Shown here: piece by piece, positions 58,733 through 64,000 of the stretch
How the letters are laid out: every line of letters begins with the position of its first letter
How positions within the stretch are numbered: the stretch's first letter is position 1
Source: Nonlabens sp. Hel1_33_55
Lineage (GTDB): Bacteria; Bacteroidota; Bacteroidia; Flavobacteriales; Flavobacteriaceae
DNA length: 64,000 bases
Direction: 5' to 3'
Assembly (NCBI RefSeq): GCF_900101765.1
Contig: NZ_LT627735.1
Location: forward strand, 2,573,501 to 2,637,500
The notes under the pieces: model-generated
The model's input: only the letters and a program-made list of their open reading frames with translations
Databases searched by the model: none
Told to the model about the DNA's origin: nothing
Translations under genes and position numbers: made by a program

Positions 58733-60580
58733 ATGTGTGGAATTGTAGGATACATAGGTAAGAGAGATGCTTATCCCATTGTTCTCAATGGTTTAAAAAG
58801 ATTAGAATATCGCGGTTATGATAGTGCCGGTATTGCACTTTATGATGGTGAAGATCTAAAAGTTTGTAAGACTAAAGGAAAAGTAGCAGACCTTCAGGCC
58901 AAGATGGAGAAGGATTTTTCGATTACTGGTAATATTGGTATAGGTCACACCAGATGGGCGACGCATGGTGTTCCTAATGATGTGAATTCTCATCCTCACT
59001 ATTCGAACAACTGCAATCTTGTTATTATACATAACGGAATTATTGAGAACTATGATTCACTTAAACAAGAGCTAACAAAAAGAGGTTACACATTTAAGTC
59101 TGATACTGACACAGAGGTTTTAGTAAACCTGATTGAGGATGTTCAAAAACAAGAAAATGTAAAGTTGGGTAAAGCAGTGCAAATTGCGCTCAATCAAACT
59201 ATCGGTGCTTATGCCATTGCTGTATTTGATAAGAATAAACCAGACGAGATCATAGTTGCCCGTTTGGGTTCACCACTTGCGATAGGAGTTGGGGAAGATG
59301 AGTTCTTCATCGCCTCAGATGCTAGTCCGTTTTTAGAGTTCACAAAAAACGCCATTTATTTAGAAGATGGTGAAATGGCTATAGTTCGCACTCATAAAGA
59401 GATCAAGGTCAGAAAGATTTTTGATGATTCATTAGTTGATCCTTATGTACAGGAATTGCAAATGAATCTAGAAGAGATTGAAAAAGGTGGCTATGAGCAC
59501 TTTATGCTGAAGGAAATCTATGAACAACCGCAAGCAATAAAAGACACTTTTAGAGGCCGCATGCTTCCAGATCAAGGCATTATAAAAATGGCTGGTATCG
59601 ATGAGCACATGAATAAGTTTTTAAGTGCAAAACGTATTATTATTGTCGCATGTGGAACAAGCTGGCATGCCGGTCTAGTCGCAGAATACGTTATTGAAGA
59701 ACTAGCTAGAATACCAGTGGAGGTTGAATATGCATCAGAGTTTAGATATCGTAATCCTATCATAGATAAGGATGACATTTTAATAGCTATTTCTCAAAGT
59801 GGAGAAACGGCAGATACTATGGCCGCCATTAAATTGGCCAAAGAAAGCGGTGCTTTTGTTTTTGGCGTTTGTAATGTTGTGGGAAGTTCTATATCACGAG
59901 AGGCTCACGCTGGTGCCTATACACACGCAGGACCAGAAATAGGAGTGGCTTCAACTAAAGCTTTTACGACTCAGATTACGGTTTTAACTCTTATGGCTCT
60001 TCAAATGGCCAAAAAGAAAGGTGCTATCTCGCGTAGTAAGTTTCATGAATATTTAGTTGAGCTTGAAAGTATACCTAATAAGGTCAAGAAAGCGCTAGAA
60101 TCAAATGATCTTATAGAGCAAATTGCTCATGTATATAAGGATGCAAAGAATTGTCTATATCTAGGTCGTGGTTTCAACTTTCCAGTAGCCCTTGAAGGTG
60201 CTTTGAAACTTAAAGAAATAAGCTATATCCATGCAGAAGGTTATCCAGCGGCAGAAATGAAGCACGGACCCATTGCACTCATCGATGAGCAAATGCCAGT
60301 AGTGGTGATTGCCACTAGAAAAGGACATTACGAGAAAGTGGTGAGTAACATTCAAGAGATCAAATCCCGTGAGGGAAAGATTATAGGAATCGTTACTGAA
60401 GGTGATAAAGATGTGCGAGCTCTTGCAGATCATGTAATTGAAGTACCAGATACGCTGGAATGTTTGACCCCTTTATTGACGACCATTCCGTTGCAGTTAC
60501 TTTCATATCATATTGCTATTGCTTTGGATAGAAATGTAGATCAACCACGTAATCTTGCAAAATCGGTTACTGTAGAGTAA
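58733..60580 (+). CDS. glmS: Glucosamine-fructose-6-phosphate aminotransferase
   Basis: 615 residues. It makes glucosamine-6-phosphate from fructose-6-phosphate and glutamine, the first step to UDP-GlcNAc. The N-terminal glutaminase starts with catalytic Cys2 (MCGIVGYIG), and two SIS domains (about 290-430 and 460-600) end with LAKSVTVE. No glmS ribozyme is present: the start is six bases after the previous stop. Confidence 0.97.
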   Translation: MCGIVGYIGKRDAYPIVLNGLKRLEYRGYDSAGIALYDGEDLKVCKTKGKVADLQAKMEKDFSITGNIGIGHTRWATHGVPNDVNSHPHYSNNCNLVIIHNGIIENYDSLKQELTKRGYTFKSDTDTEVLVNLIEDVQKQENVKLGKAVQIALNQTIGAYAIAVFDKNKPDEIIVARLGSPLAIGVGEDEFFIASDASPFLEFTKNAIYLEDGEMAIVRTHKEIKVRKIFDDSLVDPYVQELQMNLEEIEKGGYEHFMLKEIYEQPQAIKDTFRGRMLPDQGIIKMAGIDEHMNKFLSAKRIIIVACGTSWHAGLVAEYVIEELARIPVEVEYASEFRYRNPIIDKDDILIAISQSGETADTMAAIKLAKESGAFVFGVCNVVGSSISREAHAGAYTHAGPEIGVASTKAFTTQITVLTLMALQMAKKKGAISRSKFHEYLVELESIPNKVKKALESNDLIEQIAHVYKDAKNCLYLGRGFNFPVALEGALKLKEISYIHAEGYPAAEMKHGPIALIDEQMPVVVIATRKGHYEKVVSNIQEIKSREGKIIGIVTEGDKDVRALADHVIEVPDTLECLTPLLTTIPLQLLSYHIAIALDRNVDQPRNLAKSVTVE

Positions 60581-60601
60581 TCTAAGATTTTATAAATTAT
60601 C

Positions 60602-60635
60602 AAGCCTCATTCCTGTAATGAGGCTTTTGTTTTTT
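60602..60635 (+). terminator. Terminator after glmS
   Basis: AAGCCTCATT pairs with AATGAGGCTT around CCTGT, followed by TTGTTTTTT. It closes the GT5-DUF4270-glmS operon. Confidence 0.9.
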
Positions 60636-60636
60636 A

Positions 60637-60652
60637 CGCTTTCGCAAAAGCG
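60637..60652. repeat. Palindrome copy 23 (degenerate, intergenic)
   Basis: CGCTTTCGCAAAAGCG differs from the palindrome by one base. It directly follows the glmS terminator T run. Confidence 0.8.
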
Positions 60653-60731
60653 GAACAGACATCAACATCACATCAATTTTCCAAAGTAGAAAAAAGTAAA
60701 AAATCACTTATTTAAATAAATGTGAATGCAG

Positions 60732-60739
60732 TATCTTTG
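60732..60739 (+). promoter_or_regulatory. -7 element for atpDC
   Basis: TATCTTTG fits TAnnTTTG, 56 bases before the atpD ATG. An A-rich stretch lies upstream but no exact -33 TTG. The leader would be about 50 bases. Confidence 0.5.
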
Positions 60740-60795
60740 CGCCACTGAAAAAAGGCTTTGGAAGCCAAGTTTTTAAGTTTTAAAAAAAGGATAGA

Positions 60796-62304
60796 ATGTC
60801 TCAAATTACAGGTAAAGTTTCACAAATCATCGGCCCGGTGGTTGACGTCACATTTGATAGCACGCAAGGTGCTCTTCCTAACATTTACGATTCGTTAGAA
60901 ATTGACTTGAAGGGAAACAAATTGGTTCTTGAAGTGCAATCACACATAGGTGAGAGCACGGTTAGAACAATCTCCATGGATTCTACAGATGGATTGAGTA
61001 GAGGTACTGCGGTACTTGCTACAGGAAATCCTATCAAGATGCCTATAGGTGATGATGTATATGGACGTCTTTTTAATGTAATTGGTGACGCGATCGACGG
61101 TTTAGGTAATTTGCCTAAAACTGGTGAAGATGGACTTTCCATTCACAGATCTGCGCCGGCATTTGAAGACCTTTCTACTTCAACAGAGGTTCTTTTTACA
61201 GGTATCAAGGTAATTGACTTGATCGAGCCTTATGCAAAAGGTGGTAAGATTGGACTTTTTGGTGGTGCTGGAGTTGGTAAAACGGTATTGATTCAAGAAT
61301 TGATTAATAACATTGCTAAAGGTCACGGTGGACTTTCTGTTTTTGCGGGAGTTGGTGAGCGCACACGTGAAGGGAATGACCTTCTACGTGAGATGTTGGA
61401 ATCAGGTATTATAAAATACGGAGATGCATTTATGCACTCTATGGAAGAAGGCGGATGGGATTTGAAATCTGTCGATAAAGAAGTAATGAAAGAGTCAAAA
61501 GCGACATTCGTTTTTGGACAAATGAATGAGCCACCAGGAGCACGTGCTCGTGTGGCACTTTCTGGATTGACGATTGCAGAATACTTCCGTGATGGTGGTG
61601 CTGATGGTCAAGGAAAAGATGTTCTTTTCTTCGTTGACAATATCTTCCGCTTTACACAGGCAGGTTCTGAGGTGTCTGCACTTCTAGGACGTATGCCATC
61701 TGCGGTAGGTTATCAACCAACACTCGCAACTGAAATGGGTGCGATGCAAGAGCGCATCACATCTACTAAGAAAGGATCTATTACATCTGTACAAGCGGTT
61801 TACGTACCTGCAGATGACTTGACGGATCCTGCACCAGCGACAACATTTGCTCACCTTGATGCAACAACGGTGTTGTCTCGTAAGATAGCAGAACTAGGTA
61901 TCTACCCAGCGGTAGATCCACTAGATTCCACATCTCGTATTTTGACAGCTGATATTTTAGGTGATGATCACTACAACTGTGCACAACGCGTTAAGGAGTT
62001 GTTGCAACGTTATAAGGAATTACAAGATATTATTGCGATTCTAGGTATGGAAGAGCTTTCTGAAGAAGATAAGCAAGCCGTTTACCGTGCTCGTAAGGTT
62101 CAACGTTTCCTATCACAACCTTTCCACGTGGCAGAGCAGTTTACAGGTCTTAAAGGAGTTCTTGTAGACATCAAAGACACTATCAAAGGATTCAACATGA
62201 TCATGGATGGTGAGCTAGATAAACTTCCAGAAAGTGCCTTTAACCTTAAAGGAACTATTGAGGAAGTAATTGAGGCTGGTGAGAAAATGATGGTGGAAGC
62301 ATAA
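60796..62304 (+). CDS. atpD: ATP synthase F1 beta subunit
   Basis: Catalytic subunit of F1, 502 residues. Walker A is GGAGVGKTV, the catalytic Glu is in GERTREGNDL, Walker B is VLFFVDNIFR and the DELSEED loop reads MEELSEEDK. It lies over 50 kb from atpBEFHAG, the split usual in the phylum. A 69-base gap with a hairpin separates it from atpC. Confidence 0.98.
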   Translation: MSQITGKVSQIIGPVVDVTFDSTQGALPNIYDSLEIDLKGNKLVLEVQSHIGESTVRTISMDSTDGLSRGTAVLATGNPIKMPIGDDVYGRLFNVIGDAIDGLGNLPKTGEDGLSIHRSAPAFEDLSTSTEVLFTGIKVIDLIEPYAKGGKIGLFGGAGVGKTVLIQELINNIAKGHGGLSVFAGVGERTREGNDLLREMLESGIIKYGDAFMHSMEEGGWDLKSVDKEVMKESKATFVFGQMNEPPGARARVALSGLTIAEYFRDGGADGQGKDVLFFVDNIFRFTQAGSEVSALLGRMPSAVGYQPTLATEMGAMQERITSTKKGSITSVQAVYVPADDLTDPAPATTFAHLDATTVLSRKIAELGIYPAVDPLDSTSRILTADILGDDHYNCAQRVKELLQRYKELQDIIAILGMEELSEEDKQAVYRARKVQRFLSQPFHVAEQFTGLKGVLVDIKDTIKGFNMIMDGELDKLPESAFNLKGTIEEVIEAGEKMMVEA

Positions 62305-62321
62305 ATACAGTCGACAGTCTC

Positions 62322-62345
62322 ATTTTCAAATATCATTTTGAAAAT
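62322..62345 (+). repeat. Hairpin between atpD and atpC
   Basis: ATTTTCAAA and TTTGAAAAT pair perfectly around TATCAT. No T run follows, so it is an intercistronic mRNA structure that may tune the lower need for epsilon. Confidence 0.65.
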
Positions 62346-62373
62346 TAAGACCGTTACTGAAAACTAAACAAAG

Positions 62374-62649
62374 ATGTATTTAGAAATAGTTACTCCAGAG
62401 GAAACACTTTACAGCGGCGATGTTGAATCTGTTTCTGTGCCAGGTGTTGAAGGAGAATTTCAGATGCTTGACAATCACGCACCTATCGTTTCATTGCTGG
62501 TTAACGGTACTGTAAAGATTTTTGGAAATGTAGAGTTGAAACCTGCGGTAGCTGACAAGTTTACCAAAAATGGTAATACAACCGACTTTAAGATTAAAGG
62601 TGGTGTTCTTGAAATGAACAACAACAAAGCGATCGTCTTAGCAGATTAA
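62374..62649 (+). CDS. atpC: ATP synthase F1 epsilon subunit
   Basis: 91 residues, only the N-terminal beta-sandwich of epsilon (MYLEIVTPEETLYSGDVESVSVPGVEGEFQMLDNHAPIVS). The C-terminal helical hairpin that inhibits the enzyme in many bacteria is absent, as is usual for the phylum. Confidence 0.95.
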   Translation: MYLEIVTPEETLYSGDVESVSVPGVEGEFQMLDNHAPIVSLLVNGTVKIFGNVELKPAVADKFTKNGNTTDFKIKGGVLEMNNNKAIVLAD

Positions 62650-62671
62650 ATTTATTAGAACTAAAATATTG

Positions 62672-62704
62672 AAGCCTCGATTCATGGAATCGAGGCTTTT
62701 TTTA
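62672..62704 (+). terminator. Terminator after atpC
   Basis: AAGCCTCGATTC and GAATCGAGGCTT pair perfectly around ATG, followed by seven or more T. It closes atpDC. Confidence 0.93.
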
Positions 62705-62737
62705 TTGCAATTATTCAGTTTTAATCACCGTCACACG

Positions 62738-63283
62738 CTAAACGTTATCAACACCCATAAAAGATTGCCTAAAAAGTTCAAAAGTGCCATTAGCTGCTAG
62801 AACAATTTGATCAGCTTGTGAATCTGATAATTGTAGGGAGCTCATATGACTTGTAAAACCACGCCAGCGTTTTGCCCTATCTGGACTCGCAGGAGCATAA
62901 AATTGCTGTTGAGGTAAGTGTTTGAGTTTAGGACACTCTGTGATGTGTTTTGCAATCATGGCGCCACCTAGCAACGATCCTTCAATTACGTACATTACAC
63001 CATGGCGCTGCATCTCGTTTTCTACTTTAAAATTGTCGTGAATCTCGGGAAGATTTTCATTGAGTAAATGCAAATCTGCTGCTATCCAACTTGCAATTGA
63101 TTCATTTTGTAAGGGTGATAATTGTGATTCTACTTTCGCGTAAGCGATATAATTAGCCTTTAAAACTTTAATATATTCATCCAAGCTTATAGTATGATCC
63201 ATTATTTTACCAGCGCCGCTGATCTGCTCCAGATTTATGTGGGCTTCACGAGTTTCAGCACGCAGGCGTTCCAAAATGTTCAT
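62738..63283 (-). CDS. Heme oxygenase (biliverdin-producing)
   Basis: 181 residues of the bacterial heme oxygenase fold. The proximal heme His is in TREAHINLEQ near residue 15, and the distal helix glycines are in YVIEGSLLGGAMIAKHI. It opens heme to biliverdin, the chromophore of bacteriophytochromes. It starts one base after the response regulator stop, so it belongs to that operon. A degenerate palindrome (copy 24) lies in the YAKVES region. Confidence 0.9.
   Translation of the reverse strand: MNILERLRAETREAHINLEQISGAGKIMDHTISLDEYIKVLKANYIAYAKVESQLSPLQNESIASWIAADLHLLNENLPEIHDNFKVENEMQRHGVMYVIEGSLLGGAMIAKHITECPKLKHLPQQQFYAPASPDRAKRWRGFTSHMSSLQLSDSQADQIVLAANGTFELFRQSFMGVDNV
63132..63146. repeat. 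Palindrome copy 24 (strongly degenerate, in heme oxygenase gene)
   Basis: ACTTTCGCGTAAGCG retains the TTTCGCG core and the right arm with one change. It is the weakest copy and may be chance. Confidence 0.45.
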
Positions 63284-63284
63284 A

Positions 63285-63848
63285 TTACTTGATGATGGTT
63301 TTAATGCGGTCTTCTATTCCCATCAGGATTTTTTTGTAGTAATCTTGAGTGTATTCAGAACTATTATGTGATTGAGCGGCTTCTTTTAATAGGCTTTGGA
63401 TTTCATTTAATTTCTCACGCTCCTTGCGCTCTTTTTCCAATTTCAAAAGAACGACGGCTTTATCTTCTAAAATTCTTTTGAGCATAGGTTCTAATCGCTC
63501 ATGAAGTTTTGACATATTTTTTTTAAGCAGAAATCCAGAGGCACCTTGCATGACGACTTTGGCGGCCAATTCTTCATCATTAAGCGTTCCCGTGATAACA
63601 ATAATTGGGATGTTGGGATAGATTTCTTGAACATTTTCAATGACTTCTAATCCCGTAAATCCAACCAATTGAAAATCGGTGAAAACAACGTCTGGAATAA
63701 ACGTTTTCATGGCATGTCTGGTCTGTATAATCTTGTCGCTAACGACGATTTCAGGATCCTGAATACATTTTCTTATCTGGCGCTGTATCAAGGCAACATC
63801 AGTAAAATTATCTTCTACTACAAGTATTTTAAGTGGCTCTTTAATCAT
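63285..63848 (-). CDS. Response regulator with C-terminal extension
   Basis: 187 residues: a receiver domain (about 5-128) with acid pair Glu12-Asp13, phosphoacceptor Asp58 (VVFTDFQL), Thr in ITGT and Lys in FLLKKN. The rest (about 130-187) is a helical, charged stretch without a known output domain. It lies between another receiver gene and heme oxygenase, suggesting a phytochrome relay. Confidence 0.9.
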   Translation of the reverse strand: MIKEPLKILVVEDNFTDVALIQRQIRKCIQDPEIVVSDKIIQTRHAMKTFIPDVVFTDFQLVGFTGLEVIENVQEIYPNIPIIVITGTLNDEELAAKVVMQGASGFLLKKNMSKLHERLEPMLKRILEDKAVVLLKLEKERKEREKLNEIQSLLKEAAQSHNSSEYTQDYYKKILMGIEDRIKTIIK

Positions 63849-63850
63849 CG

Positions 63851-64000
63851 TTATATAGTATTTGTGTTCAACCAGTAGTCGACCACGTTTTTTAATTTTA
63901 TTTTAAGGTCACTATAACTTCCAGGTTTGATAATATAGCTGTTGGCACTGTTAGCATAGGCATCTTCTAGATCCTTATGATGGTCACTGGAGCTCAATAT
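63851..64000 (-). CDS. Response regulator, C-terminal fragment
   Basis: Only the last 49 codons lie in the window; the gene starts beyond the edge. The residues LSSSDHHKDLEDAYANSANSYIIKPGSY are the end of a receiver domain of the Rcp1-like type (SSSD for the Thr/Ser switch, IIKPG for the conserved Lys). Such regulators usually serve a phytochrome kinase. The stop is two bases before the next ATG. Confidence 0.8.
   Translation of the reverse strand: MLSSSDHHKDLEDAYANSANSYIIKPGSYSDLKIKLKNVVDYWLNTNTI

Noticed and set aside
1431..63146. Palindromes as ends of an insertion sequence or MITE
   Set aside because: No transposase is present, copies are not paired, no target duplications were seen, and most coding copies keep the normal protein length.
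1..64000. tRNA or rRNA genes
   Set aside because: None was recognised by eye; a dedicated covariance search could still find a tRNA in the longer gaps, but none shows a clear cloverleaf.

Overview
The window is chromosomal DNA of a flavobacterium (Bacteroidota, Flavobacteriaceae; a marine genus such as Nonlabens is a guess). The signs are: the TAnnTTTG type -7 promoter element before many genes, weak ribosome binding sites, many short lipoproteins with a Cys after the signal peptide, the type IX secretion lipoprotein SprE/PorW, DUF4270, DUF4292, DUF5687 and HU-SPOR proteins, and an ATP synthase split into atpBEFHAG and a distant atpDC. GC content is roughly 40 percent. No rRNA, tRNA, CRISPR array, prophage or transposase was seen.

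Layout. 1-3.9 kb: start of asd, mscL, alr, tdk, then two plus-strand genes. 4-10.3 kb: the F-ATPase operon (bactofilin, atpZ-like, DUF6168, atpB-E-F-H-A-G, all minus). 10.3-15.8 kb: sprE, an ABC transporter and two tiny paralogous membrane proteins. 15.9-20.4 kb: a ferredoxin-type reductase, a 7-bp tandem repeat array, then scoA-scoB-M23 peptidase-dprA. 20.5-26.4 kb: a beta-propeller lipoprotein, trpS, plsC, and an ECF sigma factor paired with a putative two-membrane-spanning anti-sigma/beta-barrel protein. 26.5-32.3 kb: recA, trhO, phzF-like, rsmI, yitT-like. 32.4-40.3 kb: flippase, dut, TPR proteins, sugar nucleotidyltransferase, DUF4292 lipoprotein and an EnvC-like protein. 40.5-50.3 kb: thioesterase, HU-SPOR, CREST membrane protein, pheS, fasciclin, 3-hydroxyanthranilate dioxygenase, isoaspartyl peptidase, exonuclease III. 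50.3-56.2 kb: yefM-yoeB toxin-antitoxin with its operator, M23 peptidase, radA, panD, panC. 56.2-62.7 kb: a GT5-domain protein, DUF4270 lipoprotein, glmS, atpDC. 62.7-64 kb: heme oxygenase and two response regulators, the usual company of a bacteriophytochrome that would lie beyond the edge.

The most unusual feature is a 16-bp perfect palindrome, CGCTTTCGCGAAAGCG. It occurs 19 times intact and 5 times degenerate, about once per 2.7 kb and more evenly than chance. It lies both between genes and inside coding sequences, where it is read in all three frames (AFAKA, RFRES, SLSRKR) without breaking the genes. Other points of note are the sigma/barrel pair (Dma/Das type), the array of 22 seven-base repeats before scoA, two copies of a folded REP-like element, hairpins in every longer gap of the atp operons, and promoters that predict leaderless mRNAs.
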